NCBI GenBank assembly: GCA_002347755.1
Contig: DDXT01000012.1
Span: forward strand, 1-43,593
Length of the DNA: 43,593 nucleotides
DNA from: Caryophanales bacterium UBA2253
Lineage (GTDB): Bacteria; Bacillota_I; Bacilli_A; ML615J-28; CAG-698
Direction: 5' to 3'
Both the position numbers and the translations under genes were made by a program. Below, in pieces: positions 1 through 7,300 of the stretch. The notes under the pieces were generated by a model that was not told the DNA's origin, made no database searches, and saw nothing but the letters and a program-made list of their open reading frames with translations. How positions within the stretch are numbered: the stretch's first letter is position 1; every line of letters begins with the position of its first letter.

Positions 1-57
1 CTATTAAAAGTCGAGATTGAAAATAACAAAATCAAATGCGCAACGCAAATGTCTTAA
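1..57 (+). CDS. Possible 3' end of an upstream gene (partial)
   Basis: An open frame enters at base 1 and stops at TAA 55-57, giving 18 codons ending ...NKIKCATQMS. It is too short to identify. A similar stretch of sequence in the same relative frame recurs at 2612-2635 (21 of 24 bases identical), inside another apparent gene remnant, which is the main reason to think it is coding. It could equally be the end of an intact gene lying to the left of the window or non-coding DNA. Confidence 0.25.
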   Translation, partial: LLKVEIENNKIKCATQMS

Positions 58-88
58 TTAGTTAAGCCGAATGATGATTGGAAAGGAA

Positions 89-154
89 GCGGGACTCATT
101 TTACCGCGAAATCGAAAGAAAAGATTCAATCGTCTAAATAGACAAGGAGTCCCG
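89..154. repeat. Long-range inverted repeat (GCGGGACTC / GAGTCCCGC)
   Basis: The nonamer GCGGGACTC at 89-97 is exactly complementary to GAGTCCCGC at 146-154, with 48 bases between. It could fold as a stem in an untranslated RNA or mark an element end. There is no T-run after the second arm, so it is not a standard terminator. Its function is unknown. Confidence 0.45.
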
Positions 155-200
155 CAGCCGGCCTTAACTGCCTAAGTCTAAGCAGAAAAGCCAGGGATTT

Positions 201-240
201 GCAAGGTTGACACACCCTTGCTTAAGAAAAGTATATCATA
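201..240 (+). promoter_or_regulatory. Candidate promoter with inverted repeat over the -35 box
   Basis: A consensus-like -35 hexamer TTGACA (207-212) sits in the loop of a perfect 6-bp inverted repeat, GCAAGG (201-206) and CCTTGC (216-221). The best -10 candidate is TATATC (232-237), at a long 19-base spacing, so promoter strength is uncertain. The symmetry around the -35 box is what a repressor operator would look like. If used, it would drive the TcmP and radical-SAM pair with a leader of about 240 bases. Confidence 0.3.
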
Positions 241-485
241 AAGACTGCAACAATAAAAAAGTTGCGAAGCAAACCCCATAACTTTATTATACGAATAAAG
301 AAAATACGAAACCGAGACGTAACCAAGGTTCGGGTAAGTTTAAAAAAACTTTGGAAGTTCTCAATTGGCAAGGATATGAAAAAAGGAAGATTAGCATAAA
401 GCGACAGGCTTTTGTCCAAAAGCCATAACAAAACTTTCGAATAATATAGAAAAATTAGGAAACAAAAAAAGTAAGGGGTAAATTT

Positions 486-1610
486 ATGGGGCGTTGTAAA
501 AACCAAGGAATAACTATTGATACAGCAAGTCCACACACTATCAAGAAATTTGAACTGATTGAAAAGTATACAAAGGCTTGGGCGGAGAAACTTTTGAATT
601 ATGAAAAGTGTAACGGCATTGTCTTTATCGACTGTATGTGCAATAGCGGAGTTTATCAAGATGATGCGGGTAATGAAATCTTTGGCACCCCTATCCGTGT
701 GGCTAATATTCTTTCAAGAATTATGCATTTCTTTCCTTCTAAACAGACGTGGCTCTATTTCAATGATTTCTCAGAAAACAAGATTAATATACTGAAGACA
801 TATCTTCCATCAACTACAAGAAACTTTCATATTGTGACTCGAAGTGGTGACGGAAATGATTTGCTGAAAGAAATAAACATTGAGAGTAATCAACAGCTAA
901 ACTACCTACTTGTTTATGATCCGTACACTGCTTCTTTGGACTGGTCTGCCTTGCTTCCATTCTTTCACAACTGGGGTGAAGTAATCATCAATCACATGGT
1001 CTCGGACACGATTCGAGGTGCTTCTCAGGCTAAAAGCGGAACCGCGGTGGCGAAGTATGAACAGACCTATTTAGCAAATATTGAAGAACTGGTAACATTT
1101 GGGAATGATCGAAAGGTGTATGAAAAACGCATCCAAGAAATTATTACGGCGCTTCGTGGTTTTTCAAGCAGACAATATTTTATTGCATCATTTCCTTTTT
1201 TTAATAGAAAGAATGTTATTGTGTATAATCTTCTTCACTGTAGTGGCAGTATTGAGGGCTTTAAGTTATTCAAGAAGACAGCTTGGAAAACCTTCGGTGG
1301 TAAGTCCTCAGCAAAAGATACTCACGGAATTGAAAATCAACTTATGCTTGACTTTGAAGGCTCAGGGGAACCGAACACTTTGACTGATGAGTACTGCTAT
1401 TATGTAAAAGATATAGCGAAATACCTACATGACACATTTAGAGGTCAAGAACAGGTATCCTTAATAGATGTCTGGCGGAAATTGGACGAGCATCCAGTTT
1501 TCCCTTCGGACGGTTTTAAGCCTGAAATCAAGAAAGAACTTAAGGATACATACAAAGATACAATATTAAAGCAAACCATTACTTTTTCAGACAAGAGGGT
1601 AAGAACATGA
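486..1610 (+). CDS. tcmP: Three-Cys-motif partner protein, TcmP-like
   Basis: A 374-residue protein resembling the TcmP family, whose members lie next to radical-SAM-like or Gp37/Gp68-like 'three-Cys' proteins and have a Rossmann, methyltransferase-like fold. What is seen: the N-terminal HTIKKFELIEKY segment (17-28) typical of the family, a motif-I-like strand and loop FIDCMCNSGVY (48-57 region) followed by GTPIRVA, NDFSENK (93-99), and a YDPY motif (144-147) at the place of methyltransferase motif IV. The biochemical role of the family is not established. The start ATG at 486 is preceded by AAGGGG. The stop overlaps the next start (ATGA at 1607), so the two proteins are translationally coupled, as expected for partners. 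The gene is AT-rich compared with the genes to the right, consistent with transfer. A role in defence or DNA/RNA modification is inference from context only. Confidence 0.7.
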   Translation: MGRCKNQGITIDTASPHTIKKFELIEKYTKAWAEKLLNYEKCNGIVFIDCMCNSGVYQDDAGNEIFGTPIRVANILSRIMHFFPSKQTWLYFNDFSENKINILKTYLPSTTRNFHIVTRSGDGNDLLKEINIESNQQLNYLLVYDPYTASLDWSALLPFFHNWGEVIINHMVSDTIRGASQAKSGTAVAKYEQTYLANIEELVTFGNDRKVYEKRIQEIITALRGFSSRQYFIASFPFFNRKNVIVYNLLHCSGSIEGFKLFKKTAWKTFGGKSSAKDTHGIENQLMLDFEGSGEPNTLTDEYCYYVKDIAKYLHDTFRGQEQVSLIDVWRKLDEHPVFPSDGFKPEIKKELKDTYKDTILKQTITFSDKRVRT

Positions 1611-2380
1611 AATCGGTAAAAAGATATATAGAACGTAAATCTATGCTTTATAAAACCGGCGTCGAATATGGAGATTACACCATGAACCATGTTCTCGGTT
1701 GTTCACATGGCTGTAAGTATCCTTGTTATGCCTTTTTGATGGCAAAACGTTTTGGAAAATTAGCTTCTTATGATGAATGGGTTGAACCATGTCTGGTTAG
1801 CAACACGCTTGAGATTCTCGATAAAGAGATCCCTCGATTTAAGTCAAAAATCCAATCGGTTCAGCTTTGCTTTACAACAGATCCTTTTATGTTTGGATAT
1901 GATGAAATCAAAAAAATGAGCCTTGTATCAATCGGGAAGTTGAATGCTGCCGGAATAAAGTGTACTGTTCTTACGAAGGGACTCCTTCCGATTGAGTTGG
2001 CAGAATACTCTATCGAAAACGAATACGGTATTACTCTTATATCTCTTGATGAAGACTATCGTGAAAAAATCGAACCTGGTGCTGCGCCATATACCGATCG
2101 TTTGGCATCTCTCCGAGCTTTGCATGACAAAGGTAGACACACTTGGGTAAGCATTGAACCATACCCAACCCCAAACCTCATTAAACAAGACATAAACGAG
2201 ATATTGTTAGCCATCAGTTTTACAGATAAAATTATCTTCGGTAGGACGAATTACAATAAGGATATTACTGCTTACTCAAAGTACAAGGAATTCTATAATG
2301 AACAAGCTGAAGCAGTTATTGCTTTTTGCAAGGGGAAAAATATTGCATACCATATAAAGGACGGAACAATAACGGATTAA
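1607..2380 (+). CDS. Radical-SAM-like (SPL-related) protein with CX3CX3C motif
   Basis: A 257-residue protein whose N-terminus aligns by eye with the spore-photoproduct-lyase-like radical SAM group: 'YTMNHVLGCSHGCKYPCYAFLM' corresponds to their 'YTINPYVGCxxGCKYCYA'. The cluster cysteines here are C32, C36 and C40, a CX3CX3C spacing instead of CX3CX2C, because an extra proline lies before the third cysteine. Further family-like segments are LCFTTDPF (about 87-94), TVLTKG (about 120-125) and WVSIEPYPTPN (about 183-193), which follow the order of a partial TIM barrel. It starts inside the last codons of the TcmP-like gene (ATGA overlap). The expected cofactors are a 4Fe-4S cluster and S-adenosylmethionine; the substrate is unknown. 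No clear terminator follows. Confidence 0.7.
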   Translation: MKSVKRYIERKSMLYKTGVEYGDYTMNHVLGCSHGCKYPCYAFLMAKRFGKLASYDEWVEPCLVSNTLEILDKEIPRFKSKIQSVQLCFTTDPFMFGYDEIKKMSLVSIGKLNAAGIKCTVLTKGLLPIELAEYSIENEYGITLISLDEDYREKIEPGAAPYTDRLASLRALHDKGRHTWVSIEPYPTPNLIKQDINEILLAISFTDKIIFGRTNYNKDITAYSKYKEFYNEQAEAVIAFCKGKNIAYHIKDGTITD

Positions 2381-2768
2381 TCTTTGCCGGGAACACCGAA
2401 TTATGAAAAAAGATTTTTGGCTCAAAGTAAAAAGCTAATTTGAAAAAAAAGAAAAAATCAAAAATAGCATTTCCATCTTACTTTAAAGATCTCGGCTCCT
2501 TTGAAATATAGTACTTTAAAAAGTTGAAATTAAATGACAGTAAATAATTAAGTTCATCGTAATGCCTTAAGATGCTGAATACAAACCAACCTTATATGAT
2601 GAGGAAACCATCAAAATCAGATGCGCAAAGAAAATTTTTCGACACTTGCTTCTTACAGTTATTCAGTCGATTAAACTTGGCAATGTATGAAACGGATTCT
2701 CGATGAAGTTTTGGCATAACAGAATATAAAGGATACTCAGTTAAGTTTTTGAAAGGAAGGGCAATATA
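2381..2768. other. AT-rich spacer between the radical-SAM and CBASS genes
   Basis: These 388 bases carry no intact recognisable gene. They hold a probable gene remnant (2571-2690, listed separately) and, in another frame, a 44-codon open frame 2572-2706 with no known product and no good ribosome binding site. No strong terminator follows 2380. No confident promoter was found for the CBASS genes; TTGGCA (2711-2716) has only a poor -10 match 17 bases on (TACTCA). The ribosome binding site GGAAGG lies just upstream of 2769. Confidence 0.5.
2571..2690 (+). pseudogene. Possible remnant of a degraded gene
   Basis: A 39-codon open stretch between stops, with no start codon at its beginning, reads DAEYKPTLYDEETIKIRCAK and onward, which looks protein-like. 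Its KIRCA segment matches KIKCA in the fragment at 1-57, with 21 of 24 bases shared (27-50 and 2612-2635). I do not recognise the family; the pattern is loosely reminiscent of helicase or restriction-subunit C-termini, but this is not secure. If real, the TcmP/radical-SAM pair lies between two related remnants. Confidence 0.25.
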
Positions 2769-3644
2769 ATGGGAGTGGGCGATTGGTTTAATTCATTTTG
2801 TTCGAATGTTTTGATGAGTGATGATACCTTATCGAAAATCACAACTCGCTATCACCAAATCACAAAGAGAATTAACCTCGATTATTACGATTCTACATCA
2901 GAAACTGATCACAGTTTGTATGTAGGATCTTTTGGACGGGGAACTGAAATTTTTGCAAGCGACATTGATATACTTGTTCAATTGCCTTATGATACTTATG
3001 TAAAATTTAACAATTATTCTTCAAATGGTCAATCTGCACTTCTTCAAGAAGTGAAAAATGTACTTGAAAAGAGTTACAGTGTAACTAATTTAAAAGGTGA
3101 TGGGCAAATTATACGCCTTCCTTTTGCTGATGGGATTAATTTCGAGGTTCTTCCAGCATTTATTAACAAGGACCGAAGTTATACATTTCCAAATTCAAAT
3201 AATGGAGGAAGTTGGAAAATAACAGATCCGAAAGCCGAAATAGGCGCTTTCACTACACTGAATGATAAATGTAATCACAATCTGAAATGCCTGTGTAGAA
3301 TGGTTCGGGCTTGGAAAGAGAAAAATAGCGTTCCGATAAGCGGAATTCTTATTGATATTTTTGCTTTTAACTTTATTTCAACATGGGAACATCAGGACAA
3401 ATCTTATTTATACTATGATTTTTTGAGCAAAGATTTTTTTGATTATCTTAGTAAAAGAGATAAAACTCAAAACTCATGGAAAGCAATGGGTAGTGACAGA
3501 TATATATATCGTACTGGATCTTTTGAAGCAAAAGCTGCAGCCGCATATTCATTAGCGTGTGAAGCTATTTCAAAAGAAAGTGATTATCCAACTACAGCCA
3601 AATCAAGATGGAGAGAAATATATGGTTCAAGATTCCCAGCATAA
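2769..3644 (+). CDS. CBASS cyclic-oligonucleotide synthase (CD-NTase, SMODS nucleotidyltransferase)
   Basis: A 291-residue cGAS/DncV-like nucleotidyltransferase. These enzymes make cyclic di- or trinucleotide second messengers when phage infection is sensed. Seen directly: the GSFGRGT nucleotide-binding motif (53-59), the metal-binding pair D65 and D67 in ASDIDIL, and a third acidic residue E126 in INFEVLPAF, all spaced as in active enzymes, followed by a helical C-terminal part (about 150-291). All catalytic residues look intact. GGAAGG precedes ATG 2769. The last 23 bases overlap the SLATT gene, so synthase and effector are made together. No HORMA, TRIP13, E1/E2 or JAB partner is present, which fits a minimal type I CBASS. 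The nucleotide product cannot be read from sequence. Confidence 0.88.
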   Translation: MGVGDWFNSFCSNVLMSDDTLSKITTRYHQITKRINLDYYDSTSETDHSLYVGSFGRGTEIFASDIDILVQLPYDTYVKFNNYSSNGQSALLQEVKNVLEKSYSVTNLKGDGQIIRLPFADGINFEVLPAFINKDRSYTFPNSNNGGSWKITDPKAEIGAFTTLNDKCNHNLKCLCRMVRAWKEKNSVPISGILIDIFAFNFISTWEHQDKSYLYYDFLSKDFFDYLSKRDKTQNSWKAMGSDRYIYRTGSFEAKAAAAYSLACEAISKESDYPTTAKSRWREIYGSRFPA

Positions 3645-4191
3645 AAAAGACCTTTTGGTGCAAATAAGAGAAGCGTATGGACGAGTTCTCTATACATATA
3701 CTTCGCATTTAAAAATTATGAATAGGTTTGTGAAACAAAATAAAATTATTAAGTATACGCAAATAGTATTATCTGCGGTATCAACAGGTGGTTTTATCGG
3801 AGCCATATTTTCAAATGAAATAATTCTCACTGTCATTGGTGGATTTTTTTCAACATTATTATTGGCAATTAATTTATTCTGCAAAGATTTTAATCTTTCG
3901 AATGAAATAAAACAGCACCAGATTGCGTCGGACGATCTATGGCTGATTCGAGAGGAGTATATCTCTTTACTTACTGATTTTTGTGCATTATCAGAGGTTG
4001 AAATAATATGCAAAAGAGATGACTTACAGAAGAGAACTTATGAATTATATAAGAAATCTCCTAAAACTGATGCAAAAAGCTATTCTGAGGCACAAAAAGC
4101 ATTAAAGTACGAAGAGGAACAATTCTTCACTAAAGAAGAACTCGATAAAATGTTGCCGGAGCATTTGCGAAATAAAAGTAATCAACAGTGA
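3622..4191 (+). CDS. SLATT-domain two-transmembrane effector protein
   Basis: A 189-residue membrane protein of the SLATT class, 2TM proteins found beside SMODS nucleotidyltransferases and predicted to form pores that kill or arrest the infected cell. Two hydrophobic helices are seen at about 42-63 and 66-86, separated by a short turn, after an amphipathic N-terminal helix and before a cytoplasmic helical tail rich in K and E. A longer frame opens at GTG 3559, but ATG 3622 is preferred because GGAGAG ends six bases before it. The start lies within the end of the CD-NTase gene, and a strong terminator follows. Effector activation by the cyclic nucleotide is inferred from the family and gene order. 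Confidence 0.8.
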   Translation: MVQDSQHKKDLLVQIREAYGRVLYTYTSHLKIMNRFVKQNKIIKYTQIVLSAVSTGGFIGAIFSNEIILTVIGGFFSTLLLAINLFCKDFNLSNEIKQHQIASDDLWLIREEYISLLTDFCALSEVEIICKRDDLQKRTYELYKKSPKTDAKSYSEAQKALKYEEEQFFTKEELDKMLPEHLRNKSNQQ

Positions 4192-4200
4192 CAAAAAACA

Positions 4201-4247
4201 AGAGAGGCGCTATCCCGTTTGGGACAACGTCTCTCTCTTTTTATTTT
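4201..4247 (+). terminator. Rho-independent terminator of the CBASS operon, possibly bidirectional
   Basis: AGAGAGGCG (4201-4209) pairs with CGTCTCTCT (4229-4237, one G-T pair), with an inner TCCC/GGGA stem. The hairpin is followed by CTTTTTATTTT. On the minus strand the hairpin is followed by TTGTTTTTTG, so it may also stop transcription of the giant lipoprotein gene converging from the right. Confidence 0.85.
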
Positions 4248-4333
4248 AGAATTGTTTTGTACTTTTATTCAAAAGTCTTCCTATTAGGTTCAACAATTCC
4301 GGTCCCTTTTGTCTTTTGAATATTCAAACGGTC

Positions 4334-7300
4334 TTAAGCGTACAAATCGATCATGAATTGATTGAAAATTGTTTGTATGTCAAACGGATGATCAGTGGCG
4401 GAGACGTCATTCATCGCATTGGTATGAACGGTGATCTGCGTCTCGGTCGGAGTTGGAATGGACAGGAATTCCTCATCGATCGCGGATAGAACCATGGATT
4501 CATAAGATGCGACCAAATCCGGTTGCAAGACTTCAATGGATTTCATGGCGTTGATTCCGTTAGACTTCAAAGCGTCGACTTCGCCGATGGTGGTAGCAAC
4601 ATCAATCTCCGCCACATAATAATCACAGGCGACCCAGAAATTGTTGTAGACTTCGATCAGAATGATGAAATCATCGGTAAAGTCGGCATATTCCCAAAGT
4701 TCAGTTTGGGCGGCAATTTTTGCATCATATAAGGCCTGTTTGACTGGGTCGTTGGCATACAGAGCGTCGATGGCGTCAAAAGCATTCCAGTAAGCGGGGT
4801 TGACTTCATCGACAGTCGCGCAAGCATTGATGAGCGGGATCTGAACGGCCAATTCATTGGTCATGTCAACAATGCTGGCATCGGTGGCGGTAACGGACAA
4901 CTGCTCAACATATTCGGTTAAGGTTGCAACTGATTCGACTTTGGCCAATTTTAACGGATCAACCGGAAGGGATGCGCAATAATCCATGAAAGTCATGAAT
5001 GCATAATCCAGCCCGTTGAAATCAGCGTGAATGCCAACATCGATCAAGATCTGCGCGTAAGCGGCTTCCAAAGCGGCAAGGTCGGCATCCGGGATCAAAG
5101 CATGGGTTAAATTATACTGATCAGCCAAGGAAACCAATTTCTCGGTTTTCATTTGGGCCAATACTCCATCGTAAAGGTTGATCTTGAAAGTCATGTAGGC
5201 ATTGAACATGACGAGCCCTTGGGTTGCCGATTGAACGGTCAAGACCGCGTTGTCATAGGCAAGATCGAGTTCCGGCGGGAAGGACAAAATCATTCCATGC
5301 ATACCATTGTATTCATTTTCCATCCGCATCAGTACGTCATTCTGATAACCCGGAAGCCAACTTGGCTCAATCGCGAAATCAATGCTTTCCAATCTCGTCT
5401 TGACATTGGCGTACAGCAGGTCGACTTCGGCGATGGAAGCGGCGAGATTGAATAAAGTGACGGTGTTGTTACAAATATTATCCAACAAGTAATAAGAATT
5501 GTAATCCGGGCTTAGGCAATCAAAGTAGTAGTCGATGAAAGCATACATTCTTTCCGTAGCATAATTGATGGTTGAAAGCAAGGCATATTTGTTGGCATCC
5601 ATGACAAACAAACCAACGATCAAAGCTTCTCCGACATAGTATTGATTCCATACGGCAACATCGTCGACGGCGGCTTGAACCAGCGGGATCTGAACGGCCA
5701 ATTCAGCCTGCATGGCCGCCAAACTGGCGTCAGTGGCGATCATCTTGCGCTCGCTGATCAATCGTTGCAAAGAATAGATTGCATAATGTTTTTGTTCTTT
5801 CAGCGGTTCAATCGTTAGGGTGATTTGACAGAAATCATCGAATCGGTAAACCGCATCATCTACTTGTTCAAAGTTACGAGCCAATTCGATGCCGCTCAAA
5901 ACAGTCGGCCACATGGCATCAAGAGCAGCAAGATCCGAGTCAATGGCGATGGCGGACCACATCTCATATAAATCGGTGGTAGCATATTCGATCTCTTGGA
6001 GTTTATACTCCTCCAGACATCTTGCTTTAATCAAACTCAGGCAAGCCGTATAAGACGAATACATCTCCAGCGGCGTGACCGCGGTTCCGAGCAACTGCAT
6101 GGTGGCATCATAAGCTTCAATGATGTCGATCGGATTATAATTCAAGTCACCGGTCACCGAGTAGTAATAATAAGCCAACCAAGAAATGACTTGATTTCGG
6201 TATGGTTCCACTTTATCAGGGTCGATTTCAAACGGAACCGCCTGAATCATTCCCATGACCGCATTGAAAGCCGCTTCGACTTCCAAAAGGGTCGCCGCAT
6301 CCCAAATGGCCTCTTCGTTGCTCCAAAGGATGTAATTATATTCATCGACGATGCTTGGATCAACGGTGACCCGCAGAGCATACTCATCAAGGTAAGAATG
6401 AAGTTTGTTCATGGCATCCTCTTTGGCTTCAACCAAGGCCATTTTATCAGGATCGGGAACATAAGCCGCATTCACCAAATCATGAGTAGCGGCGGCGAGG
6501 TTTTGCATTTGCGATTCTTCGTTCAGCAAGAACATCTGATCAACGAAGTCAAGATAGATGTTGTGCATTTCCGTAATGCTGGCATCGGTGGCAGTGTCGT
6601 TCAATTCTTCAACAAAGTAACGAAGGTTGTCAATATACTGCAAACGAACCATCTTGATGTAGTCAACATCCAAAGTTTCGCAGTAGGACTTGAATTTCCA
6701 ATAAGCATCATCCATCAGCCGAGTTTCGGAAGCCATGACGACTTCGTCACAAGCTTGGGAATAACGGGTATCTAAGGAGCTCAATTGCCGGTCTTCAATA
6801 ATGGAAGTGTAATAATCTTTGGTTTCAAGCAATTGCGCCAAAATCTGTTCGCGATAAGCATCCAAATAAGCTCCGTAGAACTCTTCGCGGAAAGCTTCGA
6901 TGATGTCATGGAACGCCAGGACGCCGGTTACGGATTCAATGTTCGCAACATACGCTTCATAATGAAGTTCGAAATCAACCGGAAGCGGATCAACGTTGGC
7001 AAGGATGAGTTCATGCAAGAAATCAAGTTCCTCAAGCGTTTCAAGTTTGTATTGCCTCAGGGCGTAAGCGCTCGGAGTCAGATCCAAAGCTTGAATGGTT
7101 GCATACCATCCATCGTAAATGAGGGTTACTTCCGCGAGCGTAGTGGCGGATTGCAATTGATTGATGGCGGCTCCGGAAAGGGTTCCGATCTGATTCATGA
7201 CTTCCGGATCGATGAAGTGATTGAGAAAATCCCAATGAATATGGATTTGCATGATGGCGCCCTGAATGCTTTTGATCAGTTCCAGTTTGGCCGGATCAGC

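Larger units (their letters stand above)
58..485. other. Non-coding leader upstream of the TcmP gene
   Basis: No convincing gene is seen in these roughly 430 bases. The minus-strand frame running through here is antisense to the following gene and has no recognisable product. The stretch holds two inverted repeats (89-154 and 201-221), listed separately. A weak promoter candidate is TTGCGA (262-267), 17 bases, TATTAT (285-290). The ribosome binding site AAGGGG lies just before the start codon at 486. I looked for tRNA and tmRNA features and could not support any. Confidence 0.5.

Noticed and set aside
1..240. Possible tmRNA or tRNA at the left edge
   Set aside because: I found no acceptor stem, no T-arm sequence and no tag-peptide ending in ALAA; only isolated inverted repeats are present.
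2572..2706. 44-codon open frame in the spacer before the CBASS genes
   Set aside because: No ribosome binding site and no recognisable product; an overlapping frame reads more like a protein remnant.
4316..4327. Perfect 12-base palindrome TTGAATATTCAA after the lipoprotein A stop codon
   Set aside because: AT-rich palindromes of this length are expected by chance, it is at a convergent gene end, and no promoter is near.
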